Shown here: positions 35,632-43,551 of the stretch, in pieces
How positions within the stretch are numbered: the first letter of the stretch is position 1
Layout: each line of letters opens with the position of its first letter
Source: an uncultured PS1 clade bacterium
Lineage (GTDB): Bacteria > Pseudomonadota > Alphaproteobacteria > MED-G09
Reading direction: 5' to 3'
NCBI GenBank assembly: GCA_902626605.1
Contig: CACOFZ010000003.1
Coordinates: 62,001 to 126,000 of the forward strand
DNA length: 64,000 nt
Translations under genes and position numbers: made by a program
Notes under the pieces: model-generated
The model's input: only the letters and a program-made list of their open reading frames with translations
Databases searched by the model: none
Told to the model about the DNA's origin: nothing

Positions 35632-36084
35632 ATGAGAGTTTTTAACAATGTTGAAGAAATGAAAAAATGTGTTGGCCAGGAAATAGGTGTTAGCGACTGG
35701 TTTGCTATTGATCAAGATCGTATTAATGATTTTGCGGATGCTACTGGCGATCATCAATGGATACACGTAGATCCAGAGAGAACTAATTCAGAATTAGGTA
35801 TGCCTACAATAGCTCATGGATTTTTAACTTTATCTCTTGTACCAATGCTAACATCAAAAATTAGCTCAATAAAAAGTGTTACTAGAGGTATTAATTATGG
35901 AACAAATAAAGTTAGGTTTACTAATATGGTTCCAGTGAACTCAAATGTAAGAGCCAAAACTAAACTTCTTGAGGCTCAATCTAAGGCAGGCGGAACACAA
36001 TTAATTTCAGAAGTAAGTATTGAAATTGAAGGCCAAGATAGACCAGCAATGATTGCAGAAACCGTATCAATAGTTTTTGAATAA
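35632..36084 (+). CDS. MaoC-family hot-dog dehydratase
   Basis: A 150-residue single hot-dog protein. The hydratase motif appears as FADATGDHQWIHVDPE (about residues 34-49), with the catalytic Asp and His, followed by the GMPTIAHGFLTLSL helix. These enzymes hydrate (R)-specific enoyl-CoA. It is 14 bases after the acyl-CoA ligase and 5 bases before the oligopeptidase gene; AGGAGAAA precedes its ATG. Pairing with the ligase suggests it acts on the activated acyl-CoA. Confidence 0.92.
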   Translation: MRVFNNVEEMKKCVGQEIGVSDWFAIDQDRINDFADATGDHQWIHVDPERTNSELGMPTIAHGFLTLSLVPMLTSKISSIKSVTRGINYGTNKVRFTNMVPVNSNVRAKTKLLEAQSKAGGTQLISEVSIEIEGQDRPAMIAETVSIVFE

Positions 36085-36089
36085 ACTTT

Positions 36090-38198
36090 ATGCCGCCTAT
36101 TAATAAAAATTACCCGCCCAGGGCAAGAAAAAAGCTCGTCAAAAGGAAAGTGCATAATAAAGATTTGTCTGATCATTTTGATTGGATAAGAGATAATAAT
36201 TGGCAAGAGGTTCTTCATTCGCCAAATATTTTAAAAAAAAATATAAGAAAATATATAGATGAAGAAAATAATTGGACCAATAAAAATTTATCTTTTTTAA
36301 TACCAATAGAAAAAAAGATTTTCAAAGAGATTAAAAGTAAAATCAAAGAAGAGGATTTTTCAATACCTCAAAAAGATTGCAACTGGTTTTATTATTCAGA
36401 AACGAAAAAAAATAAAGAATACTCTATTTTAAAACGTTATAAATCTAATTCTTCAAGAAAAAAAAGTTTTGTTTATCATGATTGGAATAAAGAGAGTAAA
36501 CCTTATAAATATTTCAAACCTGGTGGAGCTTTCAACTCTAACAACCATAATCTTTTAGCATGGAGTTTTGATAATAAAGGTTCAGAATTTTATGAGGTAA
36601 AAATCAAAGACCTTAATAACAAAAAACACCTTAAGGATAATATTAAAAATACTGATGGAAGAATTGTATGGTCGTTAAATAATGACGGATTTTATTATAT
36701 AAAAATGGATAAAAATCATAGACCATCCAGTTTGTATTTTCATTTACTAGGAACACATCAGGATAAAGATACAGAAATATATAATGAAAAAGACTCTGGA
36801 TATTTCTTAAATATAAGTGAAACGTTAAGCAAAAAATATCTAGTTCTTAACATCCATAATCATGAAACAAGCGAAGTAAGAATTATTAATCAGGAAGAAA
36901 AAAATAAAAAGTTAGAGTTAATAGCTAAAAGAAAAAAAGGTATTGAATACAGCATCGAACATGATCGAGAAAATTCAAGACTATTAATACTTACTAACAA
37001 AGATGATGCAATTGACTTTAAATTAATGGAAACAAATGAAAATGAATTAAGTAAAAAAAATTGGATAGATTTTTTACCCCATAGAGAAGGAACATTAATT
37101 ACAAACTTCTCTTGCTTAGCTCAGTATATAATAGTTCAAGAGATAGAAAATGGATTACCAAGAATAGTAGTAATAAATAAAAAAAATAATAAAAAAAATA
37201 TTATAAAATTTGATGAAGAAATTTATGATTTAGATTTTAATGAGGGTTATGAATATGAAACAAATAAAATTAAAATATATTATTCTTCAATGGCAACGCC
37301 ACTTTTGACTTATGACTATAAATTAAAAGAACAGAAAAAAAGAATTATAAAAAAACAGCAAATCCCCTCTGGGCATAATGAAAAAAACTATAATTTAAAA
37401 AGAATTTATGCAATTTCTCATGATGGGGAAAAAATTCCAATATCAGTTATAAAGCGAAAAGATACACCAGAGAATGCTCCAACTTTACTATACGGATATG
37501 GATCTTACGGAATTTCAATATCACCAAGTTTTTCTGTATCTAGACTTTCTCTAATTGATAGAGGAATGGTTTATGCGATTGCTCATATAAGAGGTGGAAT
37601 GGAAAAAGGAAAAAAATGGTACGAGAATGGAAAAAAGAAAAATAAACTAAATAGTTTTAGAGATTTTATTGCGTGTGCTGAGTTTTTAAAAAAAGAAAAT
37701 ATTTCAAAGAATATTACAATCCACGGTGGAAGTGCTGGTGGTCTTTTAATTGGGGCCTCTCTAAATATAAGCCCTGATACCTTTCATTGTGCTGTTGCTG
37801 AAGTGCCATTCGTAGATGTTTTAAATACCATTCTTGATGATAGCCTTCCATTAACCCCTCCAGAATGGGAGGAATGGGGAAACCCGATTAAAAATAAAAG
37901 TGATTTTGATTATATCAGATCTTATTCACCATATGATAATATAAAAGAACAAAATTATCCTGCTATACTTGCTACATCAGGACTAACAGACCCCAGAGTT
38001 ACTTACTGGGAGGCAACCAAGTGGATCGCAAAACTAAGAAGTAAAAAAACTAATGATAATCCATTATTTTTAAAAACATATACCGAAGCAGGTCACGGTG
38101 GAATGGCTGGAAGGTATAATCAAATAAAAGAAACAGCATTTATTTATGCATTTATTTTGTGGAGAAATAATTTAATTAAAAGGTCTTTCACCAGATAA
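36090..38198 (+). CDS. Prolyl oligopeptidase family S9A (oligopeptidase B-like)
   Basis: A 702-residue serine peptidase. The N-terminal half has the degenerate sequence of a seven-bladed propeller; the C-terminal catalytic domain carries Ser548 in HGGSAGGLL, Asp634 in GLTDPRV and His669 in EAGHGG, the complete triad. The PTLLYGYGSYGI segment near residue 465 is also typical. Oligopeptidase B cuts small peptides after basic residues in the cytoplasm. No signal peptide is seen. Lysine and asparagine content is very high, reflecting AT-rich codons. Its end overlaps the convergent dioxygenase gene by 27 bases. Confidence 0.92.
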   Translation: MPPINKNYPPRARKKLVKRKVHNKDLSDHFDWIRDNNWQEVLHSPNILKKNIRKYIDEENNWTNKNLSFLIPIEKKIFKEIKSKIKEEDFSIPQKDCNWFYYSETKKNKEYSILKRYKSNSSRKKSFVYHDWNKESKPYKYFKPGGAFNSNNHNLLAWSFDNKGSEFYEVKIKDLNNKKHLKDNIKNTDGRIVWSLNNDGFYYIKMDKNHRPSSLYFHLLGTHQDKDTEIYNEKDSGYFLNISETLSKKYLVLNIHNHETSEVRIINQEEKNKKLELIAKRKKGIEYSIEHDRENSRLLILTNKDDAIDFKLMETNENELSKKNWIDFLPHREGTLITNFSCLAQYIIVQEIENGLPRIVVINKKNNKKNIIKFDEEIYDLDFNEGYEYETNKIKIYYSSMATPLLTYDYKLKEQKKRIIKKQQIPSGHNEKNYNLKRIYAISHDGEKIPISVIKRKDTPENAPTLLYGYGSYGISISPSFSVSRLSLIDRGMVYAIAHIRGGMEKGKKWYENGKKKNKLNSFRDFIACAEFLKKENISKNITIHGGSAGGLLIGASLNISPDTFHCAVAEVPFVDVLNTILDDSLPLTPPEWEEWGNPIKNKSDFDYIRSYSPYDNIKEQNYPAILATSGLTDPRVTYWEATKWIAKLRSKKTNDNPLFLKTYTEAGHGGMAGRYNQIKETAFIYAFILWRNNLIKRSFTR

Positions 38199-39023
38199 AG
38201 TAATTCTATGCAAAAGTCTTTTATATCCCTCATAACCTCCTTGAGCGCAATGGTTAACCGATCGATTATCCCACATTACAAGCATATTAGGTTCCCATGA
38301 ATGCTTATATACATAAATTTCTTTTTCCATATGATTATATAATTCATCTAGTAATAGTTTAGACTCATTTTCATTAAATCCATCAATTGCTATAGTATAT
38401 ACCGGGTTGATAAAAAGTGACTTTTTATTAGTTTCAGGGTGAGTTCTAACTAGTGGATGCAAAAAAATATCTTTAGCCTTTTTTGATGGTTTTATCTTCA
38501 TTGATCTATCATTATTCTTTTCCAATGCATAAAATCCATCATCGGCGTATGGTCTAACTGCACTGTGAACAACATTAAGGTTATTTATTTTATTTTTAAT
38601 TGATGTTGATAAATCTTCATAAGCTTTTTGTGTGTTTAAAAATAATGTTTCACCTCCAACTGGAGGTATTATTTTTGAGTGAAGAAGTGTTGCAGAGGGA
38701 GGATTTTCTTGAAAAGACCAATCTGAATGCCAAGATCCACCAAACGGAGGAGCTTTTTCGTTTGCTTCTCTTTTAACTTCAATAATATTTGGATGATTTT
38801 TCATGGATTCAATATATGGATCATCACCAAACTCACCAAATAATAAACTAAAACTTTCAAATTGATGATGATCTAATTTCAAATTTTTAAAAATTAATAT
38901 AGAATTTTCTAACCACAGATTTCTTATTTCATTTATATAAATTGAAGAGCAATGATTTTCTATTTTAAAATCATGTATTTCAACACCTAAATTAGATTTA
39001 TTATTTATTTTTTTATATTTCAC
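38172..39023 (-). CDS. TauD/TfdA-family Fe(II)/2-oxoglutarate dioxygenase
   Basis: A 283-residue enzyme. The metal-binding HxD occurs as WHSDWSF near residue 99, the distal His in VNHCAQGGYEGYKR near 258 and the 2-oxoglutarate-binding Arg in LLHRITLSGERP near 273. The N-terminus with LGVEIHDFKI fits the TauD pattern. Such enzymes hydroxylate taurine, aryloxyacetates or similar compounds; the substrate is not predictable and no sulfonate transporter is adjacent. The C-terminal coding end overlaps the oligopeptidase gene tail by 27 bases. Confidence 0.9.
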   Translation of the reverse strand: MKYKKINNKSNLGVEIHDFKIENHCSSIYINEIRNLWLENSILIFKNLKLDHHQFESFSLLFGEFGDDPYIESMKNHPNIIEVKREANEKAPPFGGSWHSDWSFQENPPSATLLHSKIIPPVGGETLFLNTQKAYEDLSTSIKNKINNLNVVHSAVRPYADDGFYALEKNNDRSMKIKPSKKAKDIFLHPLVRTHPETNKKSLFINPVYTIAIDGFNENESKLLLDELYNHMEKEIYVYKHSWEPNMLVMWDNRSVNHCAQGGYEGYKRLLHRITLSGERPFN

Positions 39024-39106
39024 ATTAATATTATCTTATCAAAAAAAGAATGTTTCAATTATTAAATTAATGATTATTATGCAAAAAAAATTTAGGAGAT
39101 TTGACA

Positions 39107-40075
39107 ATGGCACTAGTATCAAAATTAGATGGAAAATTAAGACTTCCAGTTGTGGGAGCACCTTTATTTATTGTCTCTGGACCAGAGTTAGTAATTGCTC
39201 AATGTAAAGCTGGTATTGTTGGATCTTTTCCAGCTCTTAATGCGAGACCACAGAGTATGCTTGGCGATTGGTTGACGAGAATTAAAGAAGAACTTGCAGA
39301 ACATGATGAAAAAAATCCTGAATCACCATCTGCTCCTTTTGCTGTTAATCAAATCTGTCATGCATCTAATGATAGACTTATGGAAGATATGCAAACATGC
39401 GTAGAACATGAAGTTCCTATTATTATTACTAGCCTTAGACCTCCTCTTGAAATTGTTCAAGCAGCTCATAGCTATGGAGGTGTTGTTTTTCATGATGTTA
39501 TTAATGTTAAACATGCAAAAAAGGCAGCGGAACAAGGAGTTGATGGACTTATTTTAGTTTGTGCAGGAGCTGGTGGTCATGCTGGAAGCCTATCTCCCTT
39601 TTCCTTGGTAAGAGAAATCAAAGAATGGTTTGACGGAACAATATTGTTATCTGGTTCAATTAGCGATGGTCACTCTGTAGCCGGCGCTTTAGCGATGGGA
39701 GCAGATCTTGCTTATATAGGAACAAGATTCATTGCAACTGAAGAGGCTAATGCTGATCAAGGATACAAAGATATGTTAATTGAATCTACTGCAGATGATA
39801 TCGTTTATTCTTCACTTTTTACAGGTGTTAATGGTAATTACCTTAAACCTTCAATTGCAAGAGCTGGTCTAGATCCTGATAATCTTCCTGGTGCTGATAA
39901 ATCAAAAATGAATTTTGGGTCGGGTGGAAATATGAAACAAAAAGCTTGGAAAGATATTTGGGGATCCGGTCAAGGTATTGGTGGTATAAAAGATGCTCCA
40001 TCAGTAGGTAATCTTGTTGGTAAAATTGAAAAAGAATACAATCAAGCTTTTGATGAAATGATTGAGAAAAGATAA
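39107..40075 (+). CDS. Nitronate monooxygenase
   Basis: A 322-residue FMN-dependent TIM-barrel enzyme. PVVGAPLFIVSGPELVIAQCKAG opens the barrel, CAGAGGHAGSLSPF near residue 155 is the conserved substrate-side loop, and LSGSISDGHSVAGALAMGADLAYIGTRF near 185-212 is the FMN phosphate site. It likely oxidises alkyl nitronates such as propionate 3-nitronate. I chose the ATG at 39107 because AGGAG lies 8 bases upstream; the TTG two codons earlier is too close to that site. A more divergent family member is cut by the left window edge at 1-625. Confidence 0.92.
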   Translation: MALVSKLDGKLRLPVVGAPLFIVSGPELVIAQCKAGIVGSFPALNARPQSMLGDWLTRIKEELAEHDEKNPESPSAPFAVNQICHASNDRLMEDMQTCVEHEVPIIITSLRPPLEIVQAAHSYGGVVFHDVINVKHAKKAAEQGVDGLILVCAGAGGHAGSLSPFSLVREIKEWFDGTILLSGSISDGHSVAGALAMGADLAYIGTRFIATEEANADQGYKDMLIESTADDIVYSSLFTGVNGNYLKPSIARAGLDPDNLPGADKSKMNFGSGGNMKQKAWKDIWGSGQGIGGIKDAPSVGNLVGKIEKEYNQAFDEMIEKR

Positions 40076-40078
40076 CAA

Positions 40079-41113
40079 CTAAAACCAGAAATTATTATCC
40101 TTAATTCTTTTCAAATCATGCTCTACCATCATGCTTACTAGAGATTGAAAATTAATAGATGGTTTCCATCCAAGTTTCTTTTTTGCTTTAGATGCATCTC
40201 CTAAAAGATGATCTGTTTCAGATGGTCTAGTGTACTGCTTATCTACGGAAATAATTATACTGCCGGTTTTTTTACAAATTCCAACTTCGTTGTCACCTTC
40301 ATTATCCCATTCAATATCTACATCAATAGAATTTGCTGCAACCTGAACAAAATCTCTGACACTATTAGTTTCACCTGTAGCAATAACATAGTCATCAGGT
40401 TTATCTTTTTGAAGCATTAACCACATTGCCTCAATATAATCACCAGCAAAACCCCAGTCCCGTTCAGCATTTAAATTCCCTAAATTAATTTTTTTGATTT
40501 TTTTTAAAGCTATTTGGGCTATTCCTTGTGAAATTTTACGAGTTACAAATTCTGTTCCACGCAAAGGTGACTCATGATTAAAAAGGATTCCAGAACATGC
40601 GAACATATTCCATGCTTCACGGTAATTTACAGTCATCCAATGAGAATAAAGTTTTGCGATTCCGTATGGGCTTCTTGGATAAAAAGGTGTATTTTCATTT
40701 TGAGGGCTTTGTTGAGCCTTTCCAAACATTTCTGAAGTAGAAGCTTGATAAAATTTGGGATTACCTCCTAAATTTCTTACTATCTCTAGAAGTCTTGTAA
40801 CGCCAATACCATCTATATCGGATGTATAAATAGGTTGCTCATATGAGGTTTGAACAAAACTTTGAGCTGCAAGATTGTAAATTTCATCTGGTTCTATCCT
40901 TTCAATCAATCTTTGGATATTTGTGATCTCCGCAAGATCCATTGTTACAAGCTCTATGTCATCTAAGACGCCTATGTAAGATAAACGGGAAGTATTAATT
41001 GATGAAGTTCTTCTTACAGCCCCATAAACTTTATAACCTTTTTTAATTAAAAATTCAGAGAGATATGCTCCATCTTGGCCAGTAATTCCTGTAATGAGTG
41101 CTTTTTTTGTCAT
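40079..41113 (-). CDS. gmd: GDP-mannose 4,6-dehydratase
   Basis: A 344-residue extended SDR that makes GDP-4-keto-6-deoxymannose, the entry to GDP-fucose, GDP-rhamnose or GDP-perosamine. TGITGQDGAYLSEFLIKKGYKV is the NADP loop at about 8-29, LAAQSFVQTSYEQP near 82 is typical, and the catalytic Thr/Ser-Glu plus Y-x-x-x-K set lies in STSEMFGKAQ and YPRSPYGIAK. AERDWGFAGDYIEAMW near 215 is diagnostic. No other sugar-nucleotide gene is in the window, so this is an isolated step in surface glycan synthesis. It converges with the nitronate monooxygenase, leaving three bases. Confidence 0.95.
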   Translation of the reverse strand: MTKKALITGITGQDGAYLSEFLIKKGYKVYGAVRRTSSINTSRLSYIGVLDDIELVTMDLAEITNIQRLIERIEPDEIYNLAAQSFVQTSYEQPIYTSDIDGIGVTRLLEIVRNLGGNPKFYQASTSEMFGKAQQSPQNENTPFYPRSPYGIAKLYSHWMTVNYREAWNMFACSGILFNHESPLRGTEFVTRKISQGIAQIALKKIKKINLGNLNAERDWGFAGDYIEAMWLMLQKDKPDDYVIATGETNSVRDFVQVAANSIDVDIEWDNEGDNEVGICKKTGSIIISVDKQYTRPSETDHLLGDASKAKKKLGWKPSINFQSLVSMMVEHDLKRIKDNNFWF

Positions 41114-41185
41114 GAAAGTAAAATAATTAAATAAAAATAAAAGTATATATTTTATTTAATAATTATATTGCAATGCTCTTAAAAA

Positions 41186-42691
41186 TTAAAAAAGATTTTT
41201 TTGGATTTCAACTTTTTTATTTTTAGCTTGTTTCTTTATTTTTTTTATTCTGGGCTTTCTACTCCCATGTTTAATATAAATCTTATTAGACTCAATTTTA
41301 TGAGTTTGTTCTTTACGTAATTTATATATTTTACTTGCTGCAACTTTTCTTGCCAATGACTCTTCAACTATCGGAAAATTATATTCTTTGATATAATTTT
41401 TATCTTCCCAAGGCATATGGATGTATTTTTTTGGTACATTTTTTAATTCAGGTACCCATTTTTTTATAAATATTCCATCAGGATCATGATCAATACCTTG
41501 CTTGATAGGATTGTAAATTCTTATAGCATTGATACCGGTAGTTCCCGACTGCATTTGCGATTGGGAATAGTGAATTCCTGGTTCATAATCAATAAATAAA
41601 GTCGCAAGATATTTTGAAGTTTTTTGCCAAGGAAGCCACAGATGATAGCTTGCAAAGCTCATTAACATAGCTCTCATTCTAAAATTAAGCCAACCTGTTT
41701 TTATAAGCGATCGCATACATGCATCTACCATTGGATAACCTGTAAATCCATTTTTCCATCTTTCAAAAAAAAGATTATTATCTTTTTCATTTCTCAATTT
41801 ATTATAAGAAGAATGCATGTTTTTAAATTCAATATCAGGTTGATCTTCCAGTTTTTGAATAAAGTGACAATGCCATCTTAACCTACTTGAAAATGTATTT
41901 ATTGATCTAGGCCAATTTTCTTTTTCATCTTTTGGAAGTTTTTGTATTTCTCTTTTTCTATTAATTGTTTGTTGAATAATTTCTTTAATAGATAGAGTTC
42001 CAAATGCTATATGAGCTGATAGCCTCGAGGAACTATAATGTGCTGTTAAAGGAGAGGACATTTCCTTTGAATAATTTTTTCCTCTTTTATTCAAAAAACT
42101 CTTTAAAAGCCTAAGCCCTTCATATCTTCCTCCTTTTTGCAATATTTCAATACCGTCATTTTTAAGACCTAATTGTTTCGCTGAAGGTATTTTTTCGGAA
42201 ATAAATTTATAATCTCTTATTTTTTTTGGAGGTTCGTATGGCAAAATATTCATTCTTCTTTGCCATTCTTTTGACCAACCGTCTCTATTTTTTAAGCCTC
42301 TAATAACTCCGTTTTGTGAGGCTTCATTCCATTTAATATTTTTTGATTTAAACCAATCTTTAAGCTTAAGGTCTCTTTTATATGTCCAAAAATTCCAAGT
42401 TTCCTGATGTGACCAGATTTCTTTTATTCCATACTGATTGTTAATATCATTAAATATTTCTAAAGCATCACCTGTTTTAATGATTAAATTCTGTCCTATT
42501 TTTTTTAAGTCTTTATCCAAATCTTTTAGACAGTCTTCTAAAAAATTATACTGTCTATAACTTAAATCATCCTGTTGCCAGAGCTCTGGTTCTATAATAT
42601 AGAGAGGCATTACAAGTTTGCTCTTACAAGCATTTGTAAAAGCTTCATTATCCCAAACCCTTAAATCCCTTTTAAACCAAGCAATATGCAT
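41186..42691 (-). CDS. DNA photolyase/cryptochrome family flavoprotein
   Basis: A 501-residue member of the photolyase superfamily. The N-terminal antenna domain opens with HIAWFKRDLRVWDNEAF. The FAD-binding helical domain includes LSAHIAFGTLSIKEI, SRLRWHCHFIQKLEDQP, FTGYPMVDACMRSLIKTGWLNFRMRAMLMSF and FIDYEPGIHYSQSQMQSGTTG. The style is the alphaproteobacterial WFKRDLR-x-DN/DH branch rather than E. coli PhrB. The C-terminal 40 residues are a basic tail rich in Lys. It probably repairs UV-induced pyrimidine dimers, though a sensory role cannot be excluded. Confidence 0.9.
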   Translation of the reverse strand: MHIAWFKRDLRVWDNEAFTNACKSKLVMPLYIIEPELWQQDDLSYRQYNFLEDCLKDLDKDLKKIGQNLIIKTGDALEIFNDINNQYGIKEIWSHQETWNFWTYKRDLKLKDWFKSKNIKWNEASQNGVIRGLKNRDGWSKEWQRRMNILPYEPPKKIRDYKFISEKIPSAKQLGLKNDGIEILQKGGRYEGLRLLKSFLNKRGKNYSKEMSSPLTAHYSSSRLSAHIAFGTLSIKEIIQQTINRKREIQKLPKDEKENWPRSINTFSSRLRWHCHFIQKLEDQPDIEFKNMHSSYNKLRNEKDNNLFFERWKNGFTGYPMVDACMRSLIKTGWLNFRMRAMLMSFASYHLWLPWQKTSKYLATLFIDYEPGIHYSQSQMQSGTTGINAIRIYNPIKQGIDHDPDGIFIKKWVPELKNVPKKYIHMPWEDKNYIKEYNFPIVEESLARKVAASKIYKLRKEQTHKIESNKIYIKHGSRKPRIKKIKKQAKNKKVEIQKNLF

Positions 42692-42724
42692 AATAAAAAA
42701 GTTTCTAAACTATTAATAATAATT

Positions 42725-42799
42725 TGGCTGGGGCGGTAGGATTCGAACCTACGCATCGCGGGATCAAAACCCGCTGCCTTACCGCTTGGCTACGCCCCA
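42725..42799 (-). tRNA. tRNA-Gln (anticodon UUG)
   Basis: A 75-nt cloverleaf on the minus strand including an encoded CCA. The acceptor stem pairs TGGGGCG with CGCCCCA, with G as discriminator. The anticodon stem GCGGG/CCCGC encloses the seven-base loop TTTTGAT with anticodon TTG, and the T arm reads GTAGG TTCGAAT CCTAC. It sits between the photolyase and a small membrane-protein gene and has its own promoter at 42828-42856. Confidence 0.95.
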
Positions 42800-42827
42800 A
42801 AAGACATAATTAAAAATATGTTACATC

Positions 42828-42856
42828 GTATAACCTTCGTATACTAATATTGACAA
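42828..42856 (-). promoter_or_regulatory. Predicted promoter of tRNA-Gln
   Basis: On the minus strand TTGTCA (42851-42856), a 17-base spacer and TTATAC (42828-42833) place transcription start about 20 bases before the mature tRNA 5' end. Read by eye. Confidence 0.5.
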
Positions 42857-42861
42857 GAAAA

Positions 42862-42875
42862 AAAGTTATAACTTT
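42862..42875. promoter_or_regulatory. 14-bp perfect palindrome upstream of the small membrane-protein gene
   Basis: AAAGTTATAACTTT is self-complementary and lies six bases after a TTGACA hexamer (42850-42855) read in the direction of the downstream gene. It could be an operator. At this AT content short palindromes also arise by chance. Confidence 0.3.
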
Positions 42876-42941
42876 CTTAAATCTTTACATATAAAAAATA
42901 TTATGATGTCATAAAAAATTATTCATAAAAGGAGGGTAAAT

Positions 42942-43370
42942 ATGAGTGAGTTTCAAATAATATCTATGATGAATTCTGGACTAGCTATGAATGGTCTTTT
43001 TTTAATTGGTTTTTCTTTTCTAGCTTGGTTTTCAGGAAGAGCAGCAGTAATTATGCATGAAAAGGGTAATGCCAATTTATTTGGAAAAATTGTTATAAGT
43101 GCTTTTTCGCTTACATCAGTATGGTATATAAATATGCAATTTGCATATGTATCACTTGGTATTAGAGGTGCAGCACATTCAATGGCTGTCTTAAAAGAGG
43201 AAACTGGATCTGTAAGTGCTAGAGGTCAATCGCTTATCGATAACTTTAATGGAAGCACTGAAGTACCAACATTCAGCCTTATAAATGAACCTGCAGGTTT
43301 AATTTTAGTAATCGCTCTAGCTTTATGCTTATTGTCAGGTATTTGGTTAGGTGATTCTAATAATAAATAA
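42942..43370 (+). CDS. Unknown small membrane protein
   Basis: A 142-residue protein I do not recognise. It has about three membrane segments: 14-34 (GLAMNGLFLIGFSFLAWFSG), about 48-70 and 115-135. A polar loop of about 40 residues with VLKEETGSVSARGQSL lies between the second and third helices. AGGAGGG gives it a strong ribosome binding site, and a rho-independent terminator follows at once, so it is a single-gene unit. It stands immediately upstream of two TonB-dependent receptor genes; a link is possible but not shown. A 14-bp palindrome (42862-42875) lies in its upstream region. Confidence 0.7.
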   Translation: MSEFQIISMMNSGLAMNGLFLIGFSFLAWFSGRAAVIMHEKGNANLFGKIVISAFSLTSVWYINMQFAYVSLGIRGAAHSMAVLKEETGSVSARGQSLIDNFNGSTEVPTFSLINEPAGLILVIALALCLLSGIWLGDSNNK

Positions 43371-43395
43371 TTTTTTATTAAATTTTAACTATTTT

Positions 43396-43422
43396 AAAAG
43401 GCTGGTTTTCCAGCCTTTTTTT
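43396..43422 (+). terminator. Rho-independent terminator after the small membrane-protein gene
   Basis: A 10-bp perfect stem aaaaggctgg/ccagcctttt with a TTTT loop runs into a seven-base T tract, 25 bases after the stop codon. Confidence 0.9.
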
Positions 43423-43481
43423 ATTTGAAAAAATTAAATGCTAGGCTAATGATTTAAACAATCAAATAATTTGTTGCTAAT

Positions 43482-43510
43482 TTGATAAAAATATAGTCAA
43501 GTAATAATAT
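43482..43510 (+). promoter_or_regulatory. Predicted promoter of the first TonB-dependent receptor
   Basis: TTGATA (43482-43487), a 17-base spacer and TAATAT (43505-43510) precede the receptor start by 41 bases. The match is by eye and no Fur-like box was recognised beside it. Confidence 0.45.
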
Positions 43511-43551
43511 TAATTTGTCTAAATAATAATAATAATAGAGGAGGGAGACAA

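Noticed and set aside
42725..42799. tRNA-Gln 3' end as an island attachment site
   Set aside because: No second copy of the tRNA end is visible in the window and the flanking genes are ordinary.
43511..43551. Fur box upstream of the TonB-dependent receptor
   Set aside because: The repeated aat triplets are suggestive of AT-rich operator DNA but do not form the GATAAT-type inverted array of a Fur site.
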